A DNA stretch of 43,790 bases from CBDEGU01 sp965238045 (GTDB taxonomy: Bacteria > Acidobacteriota > Terriglobia > Bryobacterales > UBA6623), in contig CBDEGU010000004.1 in the NCBI GenBank assembly GCA_965238045.1, positions 1 through 43,790 of the forward strand. The letters are read 5' to 3'. Below the pieces are notes generated by a model, which was given only the letters and a program-made list of their open reading frames with translations, searched no databases and was not told the DNA's origin. The position numbers were made by a program, and so were the translations under genes. This document shows positions 7,997 to 16,942 of this stretch, piece after piece; positions within the stretch are counted from its first letter, which is position 1; the number at the start of each line of letters is the position of its first letter.

Positions 7997-9370
7997 ATGA
8001 CTTCGTCGTTCGCCGTCATCTTGGGTTATGTGGCGCTGCAACTGGTGATTGCCTGGTTGGTATCGAGGCGGATCACCGGAGAAGACGACTACCTTGTAGC
8101 GGGCCGCAGCCTCGGCCCGGTGCTTTGTACCTTCTCGGTCTTTGCGACTTGGTTTGGCGCGGAGACCTGCGTCGCGGCGGCGGCGGCCACCTACGAAGGT
8201 GGACTCTCGGCCGCTTCGGGCGACCCGTTTGGGTATGCACTTTGCCTGCTCATACTTGGGGCGGTCTTTGCGCGGGCGCTGTGGAACCGTAAACTGTCGA
8301 CATTCGCGGACCTTTATCGGCAGCGGTACGGTCCGAACGCAGAGCGCCTTTTCGCGATCCTCCTGATCCCGATGTCGCTGTTTTGGGCCGCGGCTCAGAT
8401 TCGAGCCATGGGTCAGGTACTGGCGGCAAACTCTGATCTCGGCGTCTTCGCGGCGATGACGTTCGCGGCCGCGGTAGTTGTCGCGTATACGACGCTTGGA
8501 GGATTGAAGGCTGACGCCATAACCGATTTGATTCAGGGCGGTACGATTGCGCTGGGCGTCTTGGCTTTAGCCTGGACGGTCTTTGGCGGCGAGGGTGGCA
8601 TGAGTTGGGCCGACCTGCCCCGCGAGCGTTTGAGGTTGCTCGATACGAGCAGGCCCGTGCTGGAGAATCTGGAGTTGTGGGCTCTACCGGTCCTCGGTGG
8701 GTTGTTCGCGGCCGAGATCGTCGCACGGGTAGCCGCGTCCCGAAGCGCCTCGGTGGCCCAGCGAGGAACGGTGCTCGGCGGCGTGCTGTTCCTCGGCCTC
8801 GGGACCGTCGTCGCGTTGCTGGGCGTGGCCGCATCGACGATGGAAATGGAGGGAGTCGAGAACTCAGAGCAGATCCTTCTCAAGCTTGCGTCCGCACACT
8901 TGGGGCCTGTCTGGGCGACGCTGTTCTCGGGTGCGCTGGTGGCCGCGATCCTCTCCACTGTCGATAGCGCGCTGCTGACCGCGGGGTCGCTTGCCGCGCA
9001 CAACATCGTCATTCCCCTGCGGCCTAGTATGAGCGACCGAGCACGGCTGCGGATGAATCGGCTGTCGGTGGTTGGCTTCGGCCTGATCGCCTACTTTCTG
9101 GCGAACTGGTTCGAAAGCGTCTACGAGCTGATCGAACAGTCTTCAGCGTTCGCCAGCGCCGGAGTGGTCGTGGTGACGCCGCTCGCTCTGTTCACGCGTG
9201 TCGGAGGAGCCGCCGCGGCGATTTCAAGCCTGCTGGCGGGCGCAGGCTTTTACTGCTATGGCGCGTATCTCGCCGATTGGCCGTTTCCGTATCTGACAGC
9301 GGTGGCCGCCGCGGCCGCCGCGTACGTGGCTGGAACGCTGCTCGGGCGAAGTCGCCCGATGTGCGAATAG
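7997..9370 (+). CDS. Sodium:solute symporter (SSS family)
   Basis: A 457-residue inner-membrane transporter with about 13 hydrophobic helices. Family signatures are the early VAGRSLGP segment after the first helix, TTLGGLKADAITDLIQG in the middle, and ILSTVDSALLTAGSLAAHNI, the SSS motif near the conserved sodium site. The substrate cannot be told from sequence; sugars, amino acids and carboxylates are all handled by this family. The ATG at 7997 has only a weak purine-rich site upstream. The 262 bases after it up to the second kinase relic contain no gene that I recognise. Confidence 0.92.
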   Translation: MTSSFAVILGYVALQLVIAWLVSRRITGEDDYLVAGRSLGPVLCTFSVFATWFGAETCVAAAAATYEGGLSAASGDPFGYALCLLILGAVFARALWNRKLSTFADLYRQRYGPNAERLFAILLIPMSLFWAAAQIRAMGQVLAANSDLGVFAAMTFAAAVVVAYTTLGGLKADAITDLIQGGTIALGVLALAWTVFGGEGGMSWADLPRERLRLLDTSRPVLENLELWALPVLGGLFAAEIVARVAASRSASVAQRGTVLGGVLFLGLGTVVALLGVAASTMEMEGVENSEQILLKLASAHLGPVWATLFSGALVAAILSTVDSALLTAGSLAAHNIVIPLRPSMSDRARLRMNRLSVVGFGLIAYFLANWFESVYELIEQSSAFASAGVVVVTPLALFTRVGGAAAAISSLLAGAGFYCYGAYLADWPFPYLTAVAAAAAAYVAGTLLGRSRPMCE

Positions 9371-9632
9371 GCCGATCTAGACACGTCAGCTTGTACAGAT
9401 CTTCCCACAAGGGGCTAGCCAACAGTAAATGAATCACATAGAACGTCCGCACAGATACCTGTTGACATATCGCCCCCCGCACCAAGAATCCCAGCACGTG
9501 AGACCGCTCATGGCCTCTCGGGGAGCCAGAAACTGAGCTTCTCAGCAGCCGGACGAAAAAAACTGTTTGTTGTTGGGTTGTTTCCGGCAACCATCCGGTG
9601 GCGGTTCCATTTCCCCAGGTCACGGGCAGGCC

Positions 9633-9738
9633 ATGATCGGCCGAACCATCAGCCACTTCCGCATCACCGAGAAGCTTGGTGAAGGTGGGATGGGTGTCTG
9701 CTTACCCAGGACTTCCGTTTGTGCCTTGGCGCCGTGAC
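9633..9738 (+). pseudogene. Serine/threonine kinase 5' end only (relic 2)
   Basis: From ATG 9633 the frame reads MIGRTISH, FRITEKLGEGGMGV and then leaves the kinase family, ending at TGA 9736-9738. The first 22 residues are nearly identical to those of the two complete kinases. The upstream box at 9605-9610 (TTCCAT) lies 22 bases before the ATG, the same distance as TACAAT in the complete kinase at 12512, so the upstream region was copied too. The break again falls at the glycine-rich loop. It lies about 225 bases before the secreted PHP-type hydrolase gene. Confidence 0.75.
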
Positions 9739-9826
9739 GCCTTACCACCGCGCTGCCCCAATACCGAGTCTTTCCCACGCTGTTGTTGCCCAAGGAGCGC
9801 CGGTTTGGAACTGCCGGGATCGGCCC

Positions 9827-9878
9827 CTGTGCTCCACCAAAAGTCCCTGCTGTGCTCCACGAAAAGTTCCTGTATACT
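9827..9878 (+). promoter_or_regulatory. Tandem 23-bp repeats abutting a TATACT box
   Basis: Two directly adjacent 23-bp copies, 9827-9849 and 9850-9872, share 21 of 23 positions (unit begins CTGTGCTCCAC and ends CCTG). The second copy is followed immediately by TATACT at 9873-9878, a good -10 hexamer, 85 bases before the hydrolase start at 9964. The second repeat covers the place where a -35 element would lie, so the pair looks like a regulator binding site. Function is inferred from layout only. Confidence 0.5.
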
Positions 9879-9963
9879 TTCGGGCGATACAACCGTTCGG
9901 GCCGGGCAGAGCGCGAGCCCCGGCCCGAACGTCCCGCGCGAACCGCGCGAGGGGAGGGACGCT

Positions 9964-12225
9964 GTGTTGATCCAATCGATTCGGAATACTCTGCTGATGG
10001 CCGTGATGCTGTCTGTGATGCTAACCGCGGTTCCGGCGGCAGCTCCGGCAGCCGCGGCTCTTAACTGCGACATGAGCCAATACCGCGAGCAGCCGGGACT
10101 CACGGCGACTCTCGATCGAGACGTATTGACGCTCACCTGGCTGGGCGAGCAGGAAGCGCAACTCCGAATGCGGCTGGGTATCGAAGGCGGCCGGCCCTTC
10201 ATCGCCGAACTGGCCGCCCGCCGCAAATCGAAAAAGTGGGGCGTGCTGGGCCAGAACCTCCATCCCGAGTTTCACGTAACCACCGCCAAGCGGCGCATCT
10301 CCGAGCAGCAACTCAACCCGCTTCGCGCACTGGGCAGCGAAATCACGCCCGAGGTCATCGAAAAAGAAAAATGGAAGGTATTTTGGGACGCGCCGCTGAG
10401 TGTTCCCGGCCTCAAGGGAGTCAATAGCGACTGGCCGCGCCGTGAGAACGAGATCCGGCGCGACCTGGCCACCTATCAAGCATCGGGCTGCAAGGTGACC
10501 ACCAACGGCGCCCGAATCGAAGTGTCGTTTCCCGGTTTGTCGCTGGGCATCTTCTCCGGGCGTTTGCAATTCACGGTCTATCGGGGAACGAACCTCGTCC
10601 GCCAGGAAGCCATCGCCCAGACAGCCGAGCCCTCGGTTGCTTACAAATACCGCAGCGGGCTGACGGGATTCCAGATCCGCGAGTCGTCGCGCATTCTCTG
10701 GCGAGATACTTCCCGGGCCTGGCAGAAATACGAGTTCGGAGGCGGGCGCAACAGAGACCCGCTGGCCTTGCGGGCGCGCAATCGTCTGGCGATTCTTGAA
10801 ACCGCCAAAGGGTCGATCGCCTTCTTCCCGCCGCCGCACAAATTTTTCTGGGGACGCGAAATCGAGATGAATCTCGGATTCGTCTGGTACCGCAAGGACG
10901 ATGAGCGCCAATTTTCGCTTGGCGTGCGGCACGGCGACCGCGAGGAAATGTTCCGGCCCTACGGTTTTTCCGAGCAGTTGTGGAACCGGAAAGTCCGCCA
11001 GTCGCGGCGTTTCGCCGAGGGAAATTTCGCGCTCTATAACGCGCCGCCGGGAACGCTGCAGCGCATGGCCGTGTACTTCTATTTGAGCCCCCTCGAGGGG
11101 CGCGCGACCCTGGACGCGGCGCTGGCTCTGACGCGCCGCGACCGCTACAAGAAGCTGCCCGGCTATCAGGTCGCGGTCAGCCACTTTCACACACACTTCG
11201 TCGAGCAATTGCTCGATGCCGGTTCATTCGACTATCGTCCGCCGTGGCTGGCGGCTTTCCGCGCGCTGGGGATCAACATCGCCATGATGTCGGACTTTCA
11301 CGGCGACGGCCATCCTGAGGATTCCGGAGCGAAACGATTCGAGGATCTCAAGAATTACGCCGAGGCCTGCCGGCGGCACTCCGACCGCGATTTCTTGCTC
11401 ATGCCCGGCGAGGAACCCAACGCGCATCTGGGCGGACACTATACGCTGATCTTCCCCCGACCTGTCTACTGGACCAAGGTTCGCCTGCCCGGCCAGGCCT
11501 TTATCGAGAAGCACCCAGACTACGGCGAGGTGTATCACACCGGATCGGCCGGCGACATGCTGAGTCTTCTCGAGGCCGAGCAGGGGCTTGTCTGGCAAGC
11601 GCATCCGCGCACGAAGGGCTCGACCCCTTACCCGGACGCCGTCCGCGACTCACCGCATTTCAACAGTGACCGCTACCTGGGCGGAGCCTATCAGTCCCTT
11701 CCGGCCGATTTGTCGGAGAAGCGCATTTGCGAGGCGCGCTGCATCGGCGTTCTCGACGACATGAACAACTGGGCGGGGCCGAAATACCTCGTCGCCGAGG
11801 GCGACACGTACACGAAATTCCCAGAGGACGAAATCTATGGCGAACTGACCGTGAACTATATAAAGGTCGATCCGCTGCCCAGCTTCGACCAGAGCTGGAG
11901 CCCGATTACGCGCGCCCTTCGCGCCGGCGATTTCTTCGTTACCACGGGCGAGGTCTTGATCACCAATTTCGCCGTCGAGGAGAAAGGCGATCAGCTCGAG
12001 GTTTCCGCCGATATCGAGTGGACCTTCCCGCTGGATTTTGTCGAAATCGTTTGGGGGGACGGGGACAAGACCGGACGCAAGATCATTTCCGCCACGGAGT
12101 ATCCGCCGTACGGCAACCGGAAATTCCGGATTCCCTTCGACGGACGAGGCAAGAAGTGGGTGCGGCTAGCCGCTTGGGATTCAGCCGGTAACGGAGCACT
12201 GGCCCAGCCGGTGCATCTGCAATAG
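9964..12225 (+). CDS. Exported PHP-type (CehA/McbA-like) metal-dependent hydrolase
   Basis: A 753-residue protein with an N-terminal signal peptide (hydrophobic run LLMAVMLSVMLTAVPAAAP). The first half is a beta-rich region without a family I can name. The second half has metal-ligand clusters in the order expected of a PHP amidohydrolase-like fold: HFHTHF near residue 405, MSDFHGDGH near 440, MPGEEPNAHLGGHY near 480 and WQAHPRTK near 545. Such domains hydrolyse phosphoesters or amides; the substrate is unknown. The GTG at 9964 is chosen over a longer frame because GGGAGGGA lies just upstream and the signal peptide begins there. Expression may depend on the repeat-flanked promoter at 9827-9878. 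Confidence 0.75.
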   Translation: MLIQSIRNTLLMAVMLSVMLTAVPAAAPAAAALNCDMSQYREQPGLTATLDRDVLTLTWLGEQEAQLRMRLGIEGGRPFIAELAARRKSKKWGVLGQNLHPEFHVTTAKRRISEQQLNPLRALGSEITPEVIEKEKWKVFWDAPLSVPGLKGVNSDWPRRENEIRRDLATYQASGCKVTTNGARIEVSFPGLSLGIFSGRLQFTVYRGTNLVRQEAIAQTAEPSVAYKYRSGLTGFQIRESSRILWRDTSRAWQKYEFGGGRNRDPLALRARNRLAILETAKGSIAFFPPPHKFFWGREIEMNLGFVWYRKDDERQFSLGVRHGDREEMFRPYGFSEQLWNRKVRQSRRFAEGNFALYNAPPGTLQRMAVYFYLSPLEGRATLDAALALTRRDRYKKLPGYQVAVSHFHTHFVEQLLDAGSFDYRPPWLAAFRALGINIAMMSDFHGDGHPEDSGAKRFEDLKNYAEACRRHSDRDFLLMPGEEPNAHLGGHYTLIFPRPVYWTKVRLPGQAFIEKHPDYGEVYHTGSAGDMLSLLEAEQGLVWQAHPRTKGSTPYPDAVRDSPHFNSDRYLGGAYQSLPADLSEKRICEARCIGVLDDMNNWAGPKYLVAEGDTYTKFPEDEIYGELTVNYIKVDPLPSFDQSWSPITRALRAGDFFVTTGEVLITNFAVEEKGDQLEVSADIEWTFPLDFVEIVWGDGDKTGRKIISATEYPPYGNRKFRIPFDGRGKKWVRLAAWDSAGNGALAQPVHLQ

Positions 12226-12333
12226 GCGCGGAAGCGGTCGCGGCCCCCCCCGGCGGCCCGCTCCAGAACCACGCTGAGGAGAAAATGGGGGCTGCCATCC
12301 GAATTTCGTCTACCGGACTGAAGTATTACTGGT

Positions 12334-12425
12334 GGAGTGGACCCCTGAGGCGAGGCCAAGAAAGAAGGGCCGTGTTGCGGTCATGCCGCGAGGGGGAGCG
12401 GGAGGCGTTGTCCCCGATCGCCCCA
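12334..12425 (+). repeat. Dispersed REP-like repeat, copy 3 (longest)
   Basis: Begins TGGAGTGGACCCCTGAGGCG and continues AGGCCAAGAAAG. About 45 bases later comes TTGTCCCCGATCGCCCC (12409-12425), matching the second core of copy 1. It lies between the hydrolase gene and the promoter of the downstream kinase. Confidence 0.6.
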
Positions 12426-12483
12426 TGGTCTTGCGTCGGATGGTTGGTGGGTTGGGTTGGAACCACCAGCGGTCCTGCTGCGG

Positions 12484-12489
12484 TACAAT
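12484..12489 (+). promoter_or_regulatory. Probable -10 box shared by the kinase genes
   Basis: TACAAT within GCGGTACAATTTCGTCAGGC, 22 bases before the kinase ATG. The kinase starting at 27207 on the other strand has GCGGTACAATTCCGTCAGGC, 21 bases before its ATG. Conservation outside coding sequence supports a real promoter element, although no clear -35 box was found. Confidence 0.55.
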
Positions 12490-12511
12490 TTCGTCAGGCT
12501 CGGTCGGGGCT

Positions 12512-15361
12512 ATGATTGGTCAAACTATTTCGCATTACAAGATCACCGAGAAGCTTGGCGAAGGCGGCATGGGCGTCGTCTATAAGGCGGAGGACACCAA
12601 GCTCAAGCGGCCGGTGGCGCTGAAGTTTCTTTCGCCTCATCTGCTCAGTGACACCGAAGCCAAGGAGCGGTTCATCCGCGAAGCTCAGGCTGCCGCCGCG
12701 CTAAATCATCCGAATATCTGCACGGTCCATGAGATTGATGAGGCCGACGGGCGAACGTTCATCGTGATGGCCTTCCTGGAAGGGGACAGCCTTGATGCGA
12801 AGATCGCGGCCGGGCCGCTGAAGCTGGACGAGGCGCTTGGGTTCGCCATCCAAACGGCGCAAGGTTTGCAGGCGGCGCATGGCAAGAAAATCGTCCATCG
12901 AGACATCAAGCCCGCCAATTTGATGGTCACGCCACAGGGCGCCAAGCAGTTGGTGACAATCATGGACTTCGGGCTGGCGCAGTTGGCTGACCGCTCGAAG
13001 CTGACCCAGGGGCCCACGGCGCTGGGCACGGTCTCCTACATGTCGCCCGAGCAAGCGCAGGGGATGGAGCTGGATCACCGCACTGACCTTTGGGCGCTGG
13101 GAGCGGTGATCTACGAGATGGTCACCGGCCAGCGGGCCTTCCAAGGTCACTACGATCAGGCGATCACCTATTCGATTCAGCACGAAGAGCCCGAACCCAT
13201 GACGGCCTTGCGGACGGGCGTTCCGATGGAGTTGGAGTGGATCGCCGACAAATGTTTGGTGAAGGACCGCGAGAAGCGTTACCAGCACACCGATGAGTTG
13301 CTGCTCGACCTGGAAACGCTGCGCGAGAAACTCAAGTCCGGCAAGTCGGCGATCTTGCGTACTGGAGTGGCGACCGGCAGTCTTGCCGGTCCGGAAGAAA
13401 GAGCAGGACAAGCTGAGAGCTTGTCGCTACCGCATCCCCTGGCCAAATACCGCGTCATAGAAAACCTGGAGGAACAAGACGACAGCGTTCTCTATCGCGC
13501 CGAGGACACTCAGCTTAAGCGTTTGGTTGATGTGCGGGTCGTGCCGCAGTCCTCGGCCCAGCGGATTGCGCGCGTGCAGCAGCGCAAGCAAGCCATGCTT
13601 CTCGGGATCGCGGCGCTCGGCGTGCTACTCGCCCTGATTTTCGCCTTCTTCCCGCTGTTCTCCCCGGCTCCTGTCACCGAAACTCCTGTGCGGCGATTCT
13701 CGTTTTCCCCCGAGCGTCTCATCAGTGTCTTCGGCAGCAGCATTATTTCTATCTCTCCCGATGGCAAGTACATCGTCTATGCGACCGAAGCGGCAGGGCA
13801 AAGCGCTCTGTGGGTGCGGCCACTGGATAGTGAGTCTGCCCGCAAGCTGGAAGGGACGGAGGGCGCTAAAGGCGGCAACTGGTCGCCGGACAGCAAGTCC
13901 ATTGTCTTCGGGACGGACCGGGAGCTGAAACGGATTTCACTCGCCGGCGGCAACCCGATCACACTGTGCGAGTCGCCGGGCCAAACTTGGCCTTTCTTAG
14001 GGGCCTCGTGGAGCCCTGACGGCAATCGGATCGTCTTCTCTTCCGGGCTTCGGTTGTATGAAGTAGCCGCCCGAGGCGGGGAACCGGAGCTTCTGTTTGA
14101 ACCGGATGAGTCCGAGGGCGTTCGGTACTTCTGGGCTCCGCATTTCCTGCCGTCCAGCGGCGCTTCCGAGGGACTGGTCTACACGGCCGCGCCGGGCCCA
14201 GACGATCGCAGGGTGGAGCTGCTGGATCTCAACACCGGCGAGCGGAGGGAACTGGGGCCGGGAAGCGTTCCGCGCTATTCGAGGAGCGGGCATTTGATCC
14301 ATGCTCCCAGCGACTTGGCTGATAGTGGGTTGTGGGCTTTGCCCTTCTCGCTTGAAACCCTGATGGCGACCGGGCAGGCTTTCCCGATCGAGGAAAGAGG
14401 CGAGTATGCCGCCGTTGCTGGGGACGGCACCCTGGTATATCTCGACAGCCCTGGCAAAAATTTAGAGAAGCTCGTCTGGCGGGACCGTTCGGGCAAGGTA
14501 TTGGAAACTGTGGGTCAGCCGCAAGAGGGCATCCAGCACCCCACGGTTTCTCCCGAGGGCCGCTTGCTGGCGGTCTCGGCTAGGGACGGAGGGAATCGGG
14601 ATATTTGGATTCATGATCCCGTCCGCGGCACCAAAACGCGGCTGACTTTCGACGAAGGAGCTGAAAGGGAACCCACTTGGTCGCCTTCAGGCCGGGAGGT
14701 CACCTACGCTTGGCAGCAGGGCGCTGGATGGAATATCGCGAGTAAGACCGCTGACGGCACGGCCGAAGCTACGGTGTTGGTGGATACCGAAGCGCACGTG
14801 TTCAACGCGGACTGGTCCCACGACGGCCAGCATTTGGCTTACCACGAAATCAGCACAGACACCCGACGCAACATCTGGTACCTGAAACCCGGTGGCGACG
14901 GTTTCGAACCAACGGTTTTTCTCAGAACACCCGCGAACGAGGGAACCCCTGAGTTTTCACCCGACGGCCGTTATCTTGCTTATCTTTCCGATGAATCGGG
15001 GCGCGTGGAGGTCTATGTGCGGCCGTTTCCCGAGGGATCGGGGAAGTGGCAGGTCTCGGTTAACGGGGGATCGCAACTGCGCTGGCGGCACGACCGCCGG
15101 GAACTGTTCTACGTCGAGGAATCGACGCTAATGGCGGTGTCTGTCTCGACCGAGCAGGGATTCATCCTGGGACAGCCCCAGAGACTCTTTGAGTCGGAAG
15201 ATTTGGGGTCGAATGCTTTCTCGGGCCCTCAATACGACGTATCTGCCGACGGGAAAAGATTTCTGACAACAGCGCCCGCCGAAGACGAGAACGCAGCGCC
15301 GCCCGTGATCCGCGTCGTCGAGAACTGGTACGAAGAGTTCAAAGACCGCGAGCTCGACTAA
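12512..15361 (+). CDS. Membrane serine/threonine kinase with WD40-like propeller
   Basis: A 949-residue PknB-type kinase. The glycine loop GEGGMGVVYK, K38 in VALKFL, HRDIKPAN (D131), DFGLAQ (D152) and the SPEQAQG activation region are all present, so it should be active. Residues 310-345 (YRVIENL to LVDVRVVP) look like a second, decayed kinase N-lobe without glycine loop or lysine. One membrane helix follows at about 360-383, then an extracytoplasmic PD40/TolB-like beta-propeller with repeats such as SISPDGKYIVYAT and EFSPDGRYLAYLSDESG. The architecture suggests a sensor whose outer propeller controls the inner kinase. ATG 12512 is chosen because kinase similarity begins there; the frame stays open upstream through repeat copy 3, which is not coding. 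Confidence 0.95.
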   Translation: MIGQTISHYKITEKLGEGGMGVVYKAEDTKLKRPVALKFLSPHLLSDTEAKERFIREAQAAAALNHPNICTVHEIDEADGRTFIVMAFLEGDSLDAKIAAGPLKLDEALGFAIQTAQGLQAAHGKKIVHRDIKPANLMVTPQGAKQLVTIMDFGLAQLADRSKLTQGPTALGTVSYMSPEQAQGMELDHRTDLWALGAVIYEMVTGQRAFQGHYDQAITYSIQHEEPEPMTALRTGVPMELEWIADKCLVKDREKRYQHTDELLLDLETLREKLKSGKSAILRTGVATGSLAGPEERAGQAESLSLPHPLAKYRVIENLEEQDDSVLYRAEDTQLKRLVDVRVVPQSSAQRIARVQQRKQAMLLGIAALGVLLALIFAFFPLFSPAPVTETPVRRFSFSPERLISVFGSSIISISPDGKYIVYATEAAGQSALWVRPLDSESARKLEGTEGAKGGNWSPDSKSIVFGTDRELKRISLAGGNPITLCESPGQTWPFLGASWSPDGNRIVFSSGLRLYEVAARGGEPELLFEPDESEGVRYFWAPHFLPSSGASEGLVYTAAPGPDDRRVELLDLNTGERRELGPGSVPRYSRSGHLIHAPSDLADSGLWALPFSLETLMATGQAFPIEERGEYAAVAGDGTLVYLDSPGKNLEKLVWRDRSGKVLETVGQPQEGIQHPTVSPEGRLLAVSARDGGNRDIWIHDPVRGTKTRLTFDEGAEREPTWSPSGREVTYAWQQGAGWNIASKTADGTAEATVLVDTEAHVFNADWSHDGQHLAYHEISTDTRRNIWYLKPGGDGFEPTVFLRTPANEGTPEFSPDGRYLAYLSDESGRVEVYVRPFPEGSGKWQVSVNGGSQLRWRHDRRELFYVEESTLMAVSVSTEQGFILGQPQRLFESEDLGSNAFSGPQYDVSADGKRFLTTAPAEDENAAPPVIRVVENWYEEFKDRELD

Positions 15362-15479
15362 GTCTCTTTAATAGTATCAGATAGGACCAGGAGGGGCTGT
15401 CCCCGATCTCCCCCGGAACGCCCCTTCCGCGCTCGAATCGCCCTGGCGACGGATGAGCCGGTTCGTCAATGAGAAGAGG

Positions 15480-15485
15480 TATACT
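15480..15485 (+). promoter_or_regulatory. Putative -10 box of the formamidase-like gene
   Basis: TATACT, followed 8 bases later by an ATG at 15494 and 50 bases later by the preferred ATG at 15536. No strong -35 hexamer was found. Confidence 0.35.
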
Positions 15486-15535
15486 GTCGGCTTATGGGAA
15501 CTCAAAATCGAAATTGTCTTCAACCGCGGGTGGCG

Positions 15536-16540
15536 ATGATCCGCTCTTTTTGCATCACTCTCCTGGCGATGGCCGCCATCGGCGGCGCTTTCGCGCAGCA
15601 GGGCTCGCCGCGGCGGTTCAGCCGCACGCCCTACCTGTCGGGTCCCGAGGACCCCGAGTACCGGGCCGTGCGCGGCACGATCAAGATGGGCGAAACGGTC
15701 ATCATCGAGTGTCCCGGCGGAGCGGATGCCGAGTTAGGCCCCGGGGTTGTACCGGAACCGTCGCAAACGAAGCGGCGCTATTCGCGCTATGGCGGCCCTT
15801 TTATCCTGGAGGGCGTCAAGATGGGCGATTGGGTGGCGATCAAGATTCTCAAGGTCAAGCCGGGGCCTTACGGCTATACCAACAACTGGGGTCCACTCCG
15901 CGGTCCGTGGCGCACGATCGCTCCCATCAAAAACGGTATGTTGCTGTTCGAGCCGGATTTCGCGATTCCGGTGCGGCCGATGATCGGCACGATCTATCTC
16001 AAATCCGCCGCCGCGACGCCGGGCGGGGCGGGCGCCTGGGACCACGGCGGCAACTTTGACTCCAACTCGATTCGCGCCGGCAGTACGGTCTATATCCGCG
16101 CGCAGTTCGACGGCGGCTACCTCACCGTCACCGACACGCACGCTTATCAGGGCGACGGCGAGATGACGGGAACCGGCATCGAGATCGACGCCGAGGTGAC
16201 TTTGCAGGTCGACAAATCGCCGCACCACTTTCCCACCGGCGGCGTAGTCGTCGAGACGGCGGACAAGTGGTATACGAACGGCGTCGGCAGAACCTGGGAA
16301 GACGCCGTCAAGATCGCCTGGTCGGAGATGGTGTATCTGCTCTCCTACCTCTACGACACGAGCCCCGAATACGCCAACCGCCTGGTCGGAGCCCTGGGCG
16401 ATGCGCTTCCCGGCTAGACGGCGGGCAACGCCAACCTCCGCGGCTTCGACCGCGGGAGGTCCTATGTGACGATGCAGATCGGCATCCCCAAGGCGCTCAA
16501 GCGCACCGGAAACAAGTGGCGCGTCGGGCAGGAACCCTAA
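15536..16540 (+). pseudogene. Exported acetamidase/formamidase-family protein, interrupted by one amber codon
   Basis: The protein begins with a signal peptide (MIRSFCITLLAMAAIGGAFA) and continues with FmdA/AmdA-family features: the TIKMGETVIIECPGGAD region, GPFILEGVKMGDWVAIKIL, the GGNFDSNSIRAGSTVYIRA segment and HAYQGDGEMTGTGIEID. This family hydrolyses short amides to ammonia and an acid. Codon TAG at 16415-16417 (ALPG-stop-TAGNA) interrupts the frame, which then runs on for 40 family-like codons (RGFDRGRSY, MQIGIPKALKR) to TAA 16540. If the stop is honoured the protein lacks its last 40 residues. ATG 15536 is chosen because it starts the signal peptide; an in-frame ATG at 15494 would add 14 residues. 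Confidence 0.85.
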
Positions 16541-16576
16541 TCAAGCGGCCGGCGGCATTGATGCTTGGAGCCCGAT

Positions 16577-16751
16577 GGACGTGATTCGTCATCAGGCAAT
16601 AGCCGAGCAGCGTCAGGCCGTACCGCTGGGAGCGCTCGCGAAGGGTGTCGAGATAGAAGCGGCGATCGTCGCCGAGCAGGAAGATGTCTTGGCGGTTGTC
16701 GCCCCGCTGTGTGATGTGGTGCGGCACGCCCGCCGTCACAACACGAGCCAT
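16577..16751 (-). pseudogene. REP-associated tyrosine transposase (RAYT), N-terminal stump
   Basis: From ATG 16751 the frame reads MARVVTAGVPHHITQRGDNR, then RRFYLDTLRERSQRYGL and GYCLMTNHVH. These are the hallmark HITQRG and HUH (HVH) motifs of the Y1/IS200-like RAYT family. After HVH the similarity stops, so the catalytic tyrosine and the remaining two thirds of the protein are missing; the frame then runs on into unrelated sequence. RAYT proteins mobilise REP palindromes. A copy of the dispersed repeat begins one base upstream of the start codon, which links that repeat to this transposase family. Confidence 0.85.
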
Positions 16752-16752
16752 G

Positions 16753-16778
16753 CTGGAGTGGACCCCTGAGGCGAGGAC
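16753..16778 (+). repeat. Dispersed REP-like repeat, copy 4 (at the RAYT start)
   Basis: CTGGAGTGGACCCCTGAGGC followed by GAGGAC, running rightward away from the RAYT start codon (16749-16751). Confidence 0.65.
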
Positions 16779-16853
16779 GTCCCGGTTCCCTCGGTCCCAG
16801 TTACCCCGGTTCCCCGCAAATTGGCAATTCGGAGTGAAAAAGGACGAAAATCG

Positions 16854-16883
16854 TTGCATAAGAAACGCGGCTTCGGCTAGTAT
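16854..16883 (+). promoter_or_regulatory. Putative sigma-70 promoter
   Basis: TTGCAT at 16854-16859, an 18-base spacer, then TAGTAT at 16878-16883. It lies 60 bases upstream of the membrane-protein start at 16943 and is the best-matched promoter pair I found in the window. Confidence 0.5.
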
Positions 16884-16942
16884 ACCGGTGCGAGCGCGAC
16901 TCCAATGGAAATTCTCGTTACGGAGTGAGCCCATCCCGATCG

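Noticed and set aside
10021..11208. Minus-strand 395-codon frame within the PHP-type hydrolase
   Set aside because: Shadow frame of a gene with a signal peptide, ribosome site and metal motifs on the plus strand.
15890..15905. GGGGTCCACTCC inside the formamidase-like gene, as another copy of the dispersed repeat
   Set aside because: It encodes conserved-looking residues (NNWGPLRG), has no extended match, and is probably chance.
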